Shown here one piece after another: positions 33,032-39,817 of a stretch of DNA of 64,000 bases. Numbering within the stretch: position 1 is the stretch's first letter; the number at the start of each line of letters is the position of its first letter. The position numbers and the translations under genes are program-made. Under the pieces are notes generated by a model. It was given only the letters and a program-made list of their open reading frames with translations, made no database searches and was not told where the DNA came from. The stretch spans positions 1 to 64,000 of the forward strand of contig JBGAHO010000018.1 in assembly GCA_044226195.1 (NCBI GenBank). Reading direction: 5' to 3'. The DNA comes from RPQJ01 sp044226195. GTDB taxonomy: Bacteria > Pseudomonadota > Gammaproteobacteria > Steroidobacterales > Steroidobacteraceae.

Positions 33032-34227
33032 CAGGTGACTCCCTGGTCCTTGAGCGCGGCCAGTTCGCCGGCCGTGAATCCCACCGACCTCAGGATCTCG
33101 TCCGTGTGCTCGCCCAGGCGTGGCGCGACGCGGCTCGGCAGGCGGTGCCCGTCGAGCTTGATCGGGTTCGCGAGCACGCGGTAGTCGGGCTGCTGCGGGT
33201 GCGGCAGGTCGCGCAGCATGCCGATCTGGCGGATGTAGGGATTGTCGAGCGCCTGCGGCAGGTCGTAGACCGGCGAGGCCGGCATCAGGCCCTGCAGCTT
33301 GCCGAGCCAGGCCTCCGTGGTGTCCGTGACGAACACCGCGTCGAGCACCTCGGTCAGCCGGTCGCGGTGGCGCCGTCGCGCCTCGATGGTCGCGAACTCG
33401 GGGATCGCGCCGAGGTCCGCGCGGTCGAGGGCACCGAGCAGGGCCTGCCAGAACTTGTCCGTCATGCACATGACGAAGATCCAGCCGTCCTGCGTGCGGA
33501 ACAGCTGCACGGGCACCGCCGACGGATGCGAGCTGCGCGGCAGGCGCTCCGTGGGCGTGCCTGCGTTCAGGTACCAAGCGCCGGGGTAGGTGAGCTGGTG
33601 CAAGGCGACGTCGAACAGGCTGACGTCGACGTCGTGGCCGCGGCCTGTCTTCAGCACGCCGATCAGCGCGGCGAGGATCGCGACCGACGTGGTGATGCCC
33701 GTCATGTAGTCGACGATCGACAGGCCCATGCGAGTCGGCGGGCCGCCGGGCTCGCCCGACAGGTAGAGGAATCCCGCTTCGGCCTGCATCAGGTAGTCGT
33801 AACCGGGCCAGCCCTTGCGCTCGTTGTCGCGACCGTAGGCCGAGAGATGCGCGCAGAGGATCTTCGGGTTCACGCGGCCGAGCGCCGCGTAGTCGAGGCC
33901 GAGCTTCTCCGGCTGGTCGCCCCGCAGGTTGTTGAGCACCACGTCGGCGGTGCGCACGATGCGATGAAACGCGGACTGACCCGCCGGCAGCTTCAGGTTG
34001 AGCGTGACGCTCTTCTTGTTCAGGTTGAAGGTCTGGAAGAACTGGCTGTCGTTCGGTCCGAGGAAGTGCGGGCCCATGCCGCGCGTGGCATCGCCGCCCT
34101 GTTCGCGGTTCTCGATCTTGATGACCTCCGCACCGAGGTCGGCGAGGTACATCGAGCCGAACGGGCCGGCGCCGAAGTTCTCGAAAGTGAGGACGCGCAG
34201 GCCCGCGAGCGGCAGCGGCCGGGTCAC
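33031..34227 (-). CDS. CaiB/BaiF family (class III) CoA-transferase, third gene of the catabolic operon
   Basis: The 398-residue protein starts at GTG 34227, which overlaps the stop of the acyl-CoA dehydrogenase (GTGA). It carries PLAGLRVLTFENFGAGPFG, NLNKKSVTLNLKLPAGQ, LSAYGRDNERKGWPGYDYL and MGLSIVDYMTGITTS. The Asp of VDYMTG is the expected nucleophile of the family. It differs clearly from the second copy, so the two may act on different acids or form a heteromer. The operon context implies activation of a dietary organic acid to its CoA ester. Confidence 0.92.
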   Translation of the reverse strand: MTRPLPLAGLRVLTFENFGAGPFGSMYLADLGAEVIKIENREQGGDATRGMGPHFLGPNDSQFFQTFNLNKKSVTLNLKLPAGQSAFHRIVRTADVVLNNLRGDQPEKLGLDYAALGRVNPKILCAHLSAYGRDNERKGWPGYDYLMQAEAGFLYLSGEPGGPPTRMGLSIVDYMTGITTSVAILAALIGVLKTGRGHDVDVSLFDVALHQLTYPGAWYLNAGTPTERLPRSSHPSAVPVQLFRTQDGWIFVMCMTDKFWQALLGALDRADLGAIPEFATIEARRRHRDRLTEVLDAVFVTDTTEAWLGKLQGLMPASPVYDLPQALDNPYIRQIGMLRDLPHPQQPDYRVLANPIKLDGHRLPSRVAPRLGEHTDEILRSVGFTAGELAALKDQGVT

Positions 34228-35372
34228 AGCGCGTGTCTCTCGATCAGCTGCTTCGCGATGATCACGCGCTGCATCTCGTTGGTGCCCTCGCCGATGCACA
34301 TCAGCGGCGAATCGCGGTAGTAGCGCTCGACGTCGAACTCGACGGAATAGCTGTAGCCGCCGAAGATGCGCATGGCCTCGAGGCTGTTCTCGACGCCGGC
34401 TTCCGACGCGAACAGCTTGGCCATGCCGGCCTCCATGTCGCAGCGCTCGCCGGTGTCGTACTTGCGCGCGGCCTGCTCGACCAGCAGCCGCGCCGCCTCG
34501 CAGCGCGTCGCCATGTCGGCAAGCTTGAGCTGGATCGCCTGGTGCTGCGCGATCGGCTTGCCGAAGGTCTGGCGCTCCTGCGCATAGCGCAGTGCGTCGG
34601 CGAGGGCCGCCTGTGCGAGGCCGAGGCCGCGCGCCGCGACGTTGATGCGCCCGAGCTCGAGGCCGCTCACCGCGTGGTGGAAGCCGCGGCCCTCGACGCC
34701 GCCGATCAGTCGGTCGGCCGCCACGCGGTGGTCGTCGAACACCAGCTCGGCGCTGTCGATCGAGCGGTAGCCGAGCTTCTTGATCTTCTTGCCGATCGTG
34801 AAGCCCTCGCCCTTCTCGACGACGAACATCGTCATGCCCTTGTGCCGCGGCTGGGCCTCGGTGTCGGTCTTGGTGAGCAGCGCGAACGCCGTGCCGTAGA
34901 CGCCGTTGGTGATCCAGGTCTTGGTGCCGTTGATCACGTAGTGGTCGCCGTCGCGCCGGGCCGTCGTGCGGATGCTCTGCAGGTCCGTGCCCGCGTTGGG
35001 CTCGGTGAGGCCGAGGCCGCCGCGCAGCTCGCCGGTGGCGAAGCGGGGCAGGAAGCGCTGCTTCTGCTCCTCCGTGCCGTGGCGCTGCACGCAGGACGCC
35101 ATGATCAGGTGCGAGTTGAAGATGCCGACCGGGGCCATCCAGGCCTTCGCGATGCGCGACACGACGGTCGCGTAGGTGGTTGCGGACAAGCCGAGGCCGC
35201 CGTACTCCGGGGCGATGGTCGCGCCGAAGAGCCCGAGCTCCTTCATCTGCTCGACGAGGTCGTGCGGGTATTCATCCGCCTGGTCAAACTTGCGGGCGAT
35301 GGGTTTGACCTCTTTCTCGACCCAGCGGTCGATGGTGTCGAGGATCTGGGCGTCGAGTTCGGACAGGCTCAT
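34224..35372 (-). CDS. Acyl-CoA dehydrogenase, second gene of the catabolic operon
   Basis: The 382-residue flavoenzyme has standard family blocks. GGLGLTEPNAGTDLQSIRT is near 137, followed by YVINGTKTWITNG. RIFGGYSYSVEFDVERYY and MCIGEGTNEMQRVIIAK lie near the C-terminus, and the last includes the glutamate in EGT that serves as base in many members. It oxidises an acyl-CoA to the 2-enoyl-CoA, and the MaoC product upstream could hydrate it. The 27-base gap to the MaoC gene and overlap with the next gene support one operon. Short-branched or dicarboxylic acyl chains are possible but not determinable. Confidence 0.93.
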   Translation of the reverse strand: MSLSELDAQILDTIDRWVEKEVKPIARKFDQADEYPHDLVEQMKELGLFGATIAPEYGGLGLSATTYATVVSRIAKAWMAPVGIFNSHLIMASCVQRHGTEEQKQRFLPRFATGELRGGLGLTEPNAGTDLQSIRTTARRDGDHYVINGTKTWITNGVYGTAFALLTKTDTEAQPRHKGMTMFVVEKGEGFTIGKKIKKLGYRSIDSAELVFDDHRVAADRLIGGVEGRGFHHAVSGLELGRINVAARGLGLAQAALADALRYAQERQTFGKPIAQHQAIQLKLADMATRCEAARLLVEQAARKYDTGERCDMEAGMAKLFASEAGVENSLEAMRIFGGYSYSVEFDVERYYRDSPLMCIGEGTNEMQRVIIAKQLIERHAL

Positions 35373-35399
35373 GGCGGGCTCCCGGTGGGCGGCGCTGGG

Positions 35400-35918
35400 T
35401 CAGTAATTGCTGCGGTCTTCGACGGCGTGGCCGCGCCTGGCGACGAGGATCGTGCGCTCGAACGTGCAGACGACCTTGCCGTCCTGGTTGCGGCCCGTGG
35501 TGCTGACGGTCACCACGCCTGCATCCGGACGACTCTTGGATTCGCGCTTGTCGAGCACGCTGGATTCGCCGTAGAGCGTGTCGCCGGCGAAGAGCGGGGC
35601 GGTCATGCGGATCTCCTTCCAGCCCAGGTTCGCAATGGCCTTCTGGCTGACGTCGGTCACGCTCATGCCGACCAGCAGGGCGACCGTGAGCGGGCTGCAG
35701 ACGATGCAGCGTCCGAACTCCGAGGCCTTGGCGTACTCGGCGTCGAAATGCAAAGGATGCGTGTTCATGGTCAGCAGCGTGAACCACGTGTTGTCCGTCT
35801 CGGTGATCGTGCGCCCCGGGCGGTGCTCGTAGGTGTCGCCGACGGTGAAATCCTCGTAATATCGGCCGAAAGTCTCCCGGTAGCGCTGGCCACCCAGGTT
35901 TTTCACGTTCTGGACCAT
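35400..35918 (-). CDS. MaoC-like dehydratase, first gene of the catabolic operon
   Basis: The 172-residue hot-dog-fold protein starts at ATG 35918, preceded by GAGGAG at ideal spacing. The frame stays open further upstream but only through the intergenic region. It has the hydratase-2 pattern YYEDFTVGDTYEHRPGRTIT, then DNTWFTLLTMNTHPLHFD (catalytic Asp and His motif), and TAPLFAGDTLYGESSVLDKRE. It hydrates an enoyl-CoA. Together with the acyl-CoA dehydrogenase and two CoA-transferases it forms a short acid-degradation pathway. The operator palindrome at 35985-36000 lies over its predicted promoter. Confidence 0.93.
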   Translation of the reverse strand: MVQNVKNLGGQRYRETFGRYYEDFTVGDTYEHRPGRTITETDNTWFTLLTMNTHPLHFDAEYAKASEFGRCIVCSPLTVALLVGMSVTDVSQKAIANLGWKEIRMTAPLFAGDTLYGESSVLDKRESKSRPDAGVVTVSTTGRNQDGKVVCTFERTILVARRGHAVEDRSNY

Positions 35919-35963
35919 GGTGCTCCTCGCGGGCCCGGGGCGGGGCGCACCGGGCAGGGGTCC

Positions 35964-35992
35964 TGTATAGCATTCCGTTAATGTCCGGACAA
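35964..35992 (-). promoter_or_regulatory. Predicted promoter of the MaoC operon
   Basis: On the minus strand TTGTCC (35992-35987) and TATACA (35969-35964) are separated by 17 bases. Transcription would start near 35957, about 40 bases before the MaoC ATG. The -35 lies inside the palindrome at 35985-36000, so bound regulator should block polymerase. Confidence 0.5.
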
Positions 35993-36000
35993 TTGTCCGG
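35985..36000. promoter_or_regulatory. Perfect 16-bp palindrome, predicted GntR operator
   Basis: CCGGACAATTGTCCGG is identical on both strands. It lies between the divergent MaoC operon and the gntR-type gene (ATG 36024), over the predicted -35 of the operon. A related site, with the same left AATGTCCGGAC block, lies in front of the TonB-dependent receptor at 39565-39579. This is the expected geometry for autoregulated control by the adjacent regulator. Confidence 0.75.
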
Positions 36001-36023
36001 GCCGGCCGACGCTGGGAAGGGAC

Positions 36024-36770
36024 ATGAACCGCTACACGGAGATCGCCGACGAGCTGATTGGACGGATCCGCGCCGGCAAGCTGAAGGTCGGGGCGCTGGT
36101 GCCGGGCGAACTGCAGCTCATGGAGGATTACGGCGCCAGCCGCCACACCATCCGCGAGGCGCTGCGGCGCCTGGAGGAACTCGGGCTGATCGAACGGCGC
36201 CGGGGTCTCGGCACGCGGGTGCTGGCGCGCAAGCCGCGCCGCGCCTACGTCCATCGGGTCGCCTCGCCCGACCAGCTGCTGCGCTATCCGCCCGAGAGCC
36301 GGCTCGAGGTCGTCGAGACGGCGCAGGTCGTGGTCAGCGGCGAGCTCGCGGCGCTGCTCGGATGCCGGCGCGGGTCGCGCTGGGTGCGGGCCAGGGCCGT
36401 GCGCCGCATGGGTCCCGGCCAGCCGCCGATCTGCCGCACCGACATCTACCTGCTGCCGCGGTATGCCGAGATCGCCTCGCGCATCGGTCGCGGCCGCAGG
36501 ACCGTGTACGAGCTGCTCGAGCAGCAGTTCGGCCTGCACGTCGCCGAGGTCGCCATCGACGTCACCGCGCGACCGATGCCGGAGGACGCGGCCGCGGCCC
36601 TCGGCGTCGAGCCGGGCAGTGCCAGCATGCGCGTCGTCCGTCGCTACCACGACGAGCGCGGCGGCGTCATCGAGATCTCGGTGTCCGACCACCCGGGTGA
36701 GCGGTACGCCTTCGGGCAGCGCCTGCGGCGCGACTGGGATGCGGGCGAGCACGACTGGACCACCGCCTGA
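36024..36770 (+). CDS. GntR-family transcriptional regulator with UTRA domain
   Basis: The 248-residue protein has an N-terminal winged helix (YTEIADELIGRIRAGKLKVG, then GASRHTIREALRRLEELGL, with a wing at RRGLGTRVLARKP) and a UTRA ligand-binding domain from about residue 85 to the end. HutC/UTRA regulators are commonly released from DNA by a small metabolite. It is divergent from the CoA-transferase/ACAD/MaoC operon. It is probably the repressor of that operon and of the TonB-dependent receptor at 36.9-39.5 kb, which it adjoins tail to tail. It is followed by a strong bidirectional terminator. Confidence 0.92.
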   Translation: MNRYTEIADELIGRIRAGKLKVGALVPGELQLMEDYGASRHTIREALRRLEELGLIERRRGLGTRVLARKPRRAYVHRVASPDQLLRYPPESRLEVVETAQVVVSGELAALLGCRRGSRWVRARAVRRMGPGQPPICRTDIYLLPRYAEIASRIGRGRRTVYELLEQQFGLHVAEVAIDVTARPMPEDAAAALGVEPGSASMRVVRRYHDERGGVIEISVSDHPGERYAFGQRLRRDWDAGEHDWTTA

Positions 36771-36798
36771 GGCAGCGCGCCTCCGTCGCGCAGGCATG

Positions 36799-36837
36799 AA
36801 AAAGCCCGGGCAGCGCAGGCTGCCCGGGCCTTTTTTT
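36799..36837. terminator. Bidirectional intrinsic terminator after the GntR gene
   Basis: GCCCGGGCAG (36804-36813) pairs with CTGCCCGGGC (36820-36829) around CGCAGG. Seven T follow on the plus strand, and an AAAAA run at 36799-36803 becomes T on the other strand. It can end transcripts from the regulator gene (plus) and from the TonB-dependent receptor (minus). Confidence 0.9.
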
Positions 36838-36853
36838 CGCAGGTGACCGGTGG

Positions 36854-36882
36854 TCACCCCGCCCGTCGAGCGGGCGGGGTGA
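36854..36882. terminator. Twelve-base-pair hairpin behind the TonB receptor stop
   Basis: TCACCCCGCCCG (36854-36865) pairs perfectly with CGGGCGGGGTGA (36871-36882), with the loop TCGAG. It lies just after the receptor stop on the minus strand. It has no immediate T tract and may protect the 3' end or assist the terminator that follows it. Confidence 0.55.
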
Positions 36883-36889
36883 ACCCGTA

Positions 36890-39532
36890 TCAGAACCTGA
36901 AGTTCACCTCGACGCCGTAGGAAGCGCCCGGCGCGTCGTGGATGAACGCACCGCCGAACTCCGGCGCGGGGATGATCTCCGCGAGGTACTTCTCGTCGGT
37001 CACGTTGTGGCCCCAGGCCGTCACGCCCCAGTTGTCGCCGGAGATGCCGACGCGGGCATTTAGCGTGTGGTAGGGGTCGCGGCTCATCTTCGAGAACTCA
37101 CCCTGCCCGAAGTTGAAGTACGTGAAGAGGTTCGGCACCTTCTCGCCCTGCACCGGGTGGAACCAGGTCTCGCCGACGAAGCTCGCGTCCAGGCGGGCGA
37201 GCAACTGCAGGCTCTCGCCGATCGGGTACGTGAACTCGGCGCCGAGGTTGCCCGTGTAATCCGGGGCGTACGGCACTTCGTTGCCCTTGGTGTACGGGCG
37301 GCCCTTGTACTTGTCGATGTTGCCGTCCGTGAGCGCCCAGCCGCCGAACAGCGAGAAGTACTCACCCACGCGCCAGCGGCCGTCGAGTTCCGCGCCCTTG
37401 ATCGTCACCTGGTCGATGTTGGTGACGACGCGCAGCAGGCCGAACGGGCCGGCGAAGAAGTTGAAGAACTGCATGTCCTCGACCTTGGTGTAGAACACCG
37501 CGGCGTTCAGGCTGACCGTGCGGTCGGCGAAGAACGACTTGAAGCCGAGTTCCGCGGCCTTCGACACTTCCTTCTTGTAGGTGTCGCTGACGTCGGTGAT
37601 GTTGAGCGTCGAGCTCCCGTTGCACGAGGGCGGGCCGAGGCCAACCGGATCCGTGCCCGGGCCGAGGCACAGCGGCGTGCTGCCCGCGAAGCCGTAGGCC
37701 GTGTCGATGGTCGCGGCGCTGCCCGACGAGTTGAACCCGCCGCTGCGGAAGCCGTAGCCGTACGACGCGAACACCGAGAAGTCGTCCGTCAGCTTCCAGT
37801 TCGCCGAGAGCTTCGGCTGCAGCTGCTCGAACGTCTTGCTGCGGTCCGGGATGCCGTTGGTCGCATACGACGGGTTCACCGTGTAGGCCGGGTTGATGTA
37901 CGGCGCCGAGCCGCCGATGTTGTAGATGTATGCGAAGCCCGGCGTCTGCGCGCGGCAGGCCGTCGGATTGCTCGGCGAGCACACCGGCACGTTGTTGCTG
38001 ACCGAGCGGTCCTCGCTGTCGAAGCGCAGGGCGAGGGCGAGTTCGAGGCCGTCGGTGACGTCGTACGCCAGCTGGCCGAACACCGCGTAGACCTTGCTCG
38101 ACAGGTCGTCGTCGTACAGCAGGTCGGTCGGGTTCGAGCCGCCGGTCGGGATGAACGCCTTCGGCTTCAGCTTCACGCCGAGGTCCGCGCCCTGCGACAC
38201 CACCACGTGGCGATCGATGTCCGCGAAGTACGCGCCCGCCACCCAGCGCAGCGACTGGTCGCCGGGCGAGGTGAGGCGCACTTCGACGCTGGTGTCCTTC
38301 TGGTCGCGCTGCTGGTACTGGTAGCCGCCGCAGGTCTCCGGACCGTACGGCGGCAGGAAGCCCGAGCCGCCGTTTGCCGCCGGCGTGAACCAGATGTTGG
38401 ACGGCAGGCCGAAGAACGGCGCCCGGTAGCCCGGGTCGTTCAGGTGTGCGTCGTTCGTCGCCTGGCACGTGCTGGTCACCGCGAACGGGTTGTTCGTGTC
38501 GAGGTTCTGGAACGTGTAGAGGTTGAACGCGGCGCTGGTGCCGTCCGTGAGGAAGTAGTTCGTCTGGTCGTTGTAGGCCAGGTAGCTGCTCAACGTGGCG
38601 AAGCCGAGGTCCCAGTCGCCCTTCAGCGACAGGTTGACGTTCTCCTGCTCGTTCTGCGGCTTGACGTTGTTGATGTAGCGGAAGTCGTGCTTGTTCGGAT
38701 CTTCGGCGAATGCCGGTGCCGACAGCAGGTTCGCCACGTCCACCAGCGCCGTGGCTGCGTTGAAGTTGATGGCGCCGGAATCGATCTTCGAATACTTGGC
38801 CTTGAAGTCCATGTTGCCGCCGACGAGCGGGAACAGCAGGCGGCCCTGCACGCCGTTCTCCTCGAAGAAGTCGACGCAGTCGTCGCAGTTCAGCGTCAGG
38901 TTCTTCCACTGGCCGTCGGTGTTGCGCGTGTACGCCGAGATCGAGCCCTTCACGTCGCCCGCGATCGGGCCGCCCGTGTAGATGCTGGCCTTGTACGAAT
39001 TGTCGGTGCCGTAACCGGCGGCGAGGTCGGTCTCCCACTCGTCGCCGGGCTTGCGCGTCGTCATGATCATGGCGCCGGCCACCGCGTTGCGGCCGTAGAG
39101 CGCGCCCTGCGGTCCCTTCAGGATTTCGATCTGCGTGACGCCCGAGAGCTCCTGGTTCAGGGCCTGCGGGTTGGTCTGCAGCACGCCGTCGATGACGAGC
39201 GCGAAGTTGGTCTCCGCGTCGCGGCCGGTGTTGATGCCGCGGATGTTGACCTGCAGGTCGCCGGCCTCGGCCGTCTGCACCTGCGACACGCCGGCGGTCA
39301 TCGCGATGAAGTCGGTCGGCCGGTCGATGCCCGCGTTCTTGATCTCGGTCTGGGTGAACGCCGTGATCGTGACGGGCACGTCCTCGATCTTCTCCGAGCG
39401 CTGGCGCGCGGTGACGACGATTTCCTCGAGCTGGCCCGTGGTCTCCGCTGCCTGCAGGACGGCCGGAACCGCGAGTAGCGACGCACCATGCGCTGCGGCC
39501 AGCGCGAACAGGCGAGACTTGCCAAACTTCAT
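36890..39532 (-). CDS. TonB-dependent outer-membrane receptor (likely partner of the GntR regulon)
   Basis: The 880-residue protein starts at MKFGKSRLFALAAAHGASL (ATG 39532). It has a signal peptide and a TonB-box-like GQLEEIVVTARQRSEKIEDVP, a plug with ILKGPQGALYGRNAVAGAM, and a barrel that ends GASYGVEVNFRF with the expected terminal phenylalanine. The longer frame to 39619 is discarded because it lies over the promoter. The barrel type resembles receptors of organic-compound users rather than a known siderophore receptor. The ligand is unknown. A predicted promoter at 39593-39621 and an operator-like site just inside its transcript tie it to the adjacent GntR gene. Confidence 0.93.
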   Translation of the reverse strand: MKFGKSRLFALAAAHGASLLAVPAVLQAAETTGQLEEIVVTARQRSEKIEDVPVTITAFTQTEIKNAGIDRPTDFIAMTAGVSQVQTAEAGDLQVNIRGINTGRDAETNFALVIDGVLQTNPQALNQELSGVTQIEILKGPQGALYGRNAVAGAMIMTTRKPGDEWETDLAAGYGTDNSYKASIYTGGPIAGDVKGSISAYTRNTDGQWKNLTLNCDDCVDFFEENGVQGRLLFPLVGGNMDFKAKYSKIDSGAINFNAATALVDVANLLSAPAFAEDPNKHDFRYINNVKPQNEQENVNLSLKGDWDLGFATLSSYLAYNDQTNYFLTDGTSAAFNLYTFQNLDTNNPFAVTSTCQATNDAHLNDPGYRAPFFGLPSNIWFTPAANGGSGFLPPYGPETCGGYQYQQRDQKDTSVEVRLTSPGDQSLRWVAGAYFADIDRHVVVSQGADLGVKLKPKAFIPTGGSNPTDLLYDDDLSSKVYAVFGQLAYDVTDGLELALALRFDSEDRSVSNNVPVCSPSNPTACRAQTPGFAYIYNIGGSAPYINPAYTVNPSYATNGIPDRSKTFEQLQPKLSANWKLTDDFSVFASYGYGFRSGGFNSSGSAATIDTAYGFAGSTPLCLGPGTDPVGLGPPSCNGSSTLNITDVSDTYKKEVSKAAELGFKSFFADRTVSLNAAVFYTKVEDMQFFNFFAGPFGLLRVVTNIDQVTIKGAELDGRWRVGEYFSLFGGWALTDGNIDKYKGRPYTKGNEVPYAPDYTGNLGAEFTYPIGESLQLLARLDASFVGETWFHPVQGEKVPNLFTYFNFGQGEFSKMSRDPYHTLNARVGISGDNWGVTAWGHNVTDEKYLAEIIPAPEFGGAFIHDAPGASYGVEVNFRF

Positions 39533-39564
39533 TGAGTGTCCCCTGACAGTGAGAGTTGAAATGT

Positions 39565-39579
39565 CCGGACTTGATCCGG
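39565..39579. promoter_or_regulatory. Second predicted GntR operator, before the TonB receptor
   Basis: CCGGACTTGATCCGG holds CCGGA and TCCGG half sites five bases apart. At the first site (35985-36000) they are six apart, and the flanking AATGTCCGGAC is identical in both. It lies about 7-21 bases downstream of the predicted receptor transcription start, where a repressor would block elongation. The one-base spacing difference is the weak point. Confidence 0.5.
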
Positions 39580-39592
39580 CCCCAACGTGGCG

Positions 39593-39621
39593 AACATACC
39601 ACCCCCTTCGGTTAGCCACAA
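39593..39621 (-). promoter_or_regulatory. Predicted sigma70 promoter of the TonB-dependent receptor
   Basis: On the minus strand TTGTGG (39621-39616) and TATGTT (39598-39593) are separated by 17 bases. Transcription would start near 39586, and the receptor ATG is 54 bases further on. Confidence 0.55.
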
Positions 39622-39702
39622 TTTTCCGGATTCACCCGCTGTGCATGGCAAAGCGGAACGACCCGCCGCAACGGGCGGGGCGGCCGTTGCATCGCTGCAA
39701 CA

Positions 39703-39730
39703 TTGGCGCCGGAACCGGATCTGCTAGCAT
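39703..39730 (+). promoter_or_regulatory. Predicted promoter of ppc
   Basis: TTGGCG (39703-39708), a 16-base spacer and TAGCAT (39725-39730) precede the ppc ATG by 87 bases. A TG lies one base before the -10, giving an extended -10. Confidence 0.45.
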
Positions 39731-39817
39731 GGCCGGATGAGGGCGTAAGCCGACCGTGCGCTCCGTCGTCTCGCGACCCGCCCACCGAACCACCCCCCGG
39801 TCCCACGCTGCGCTCGC

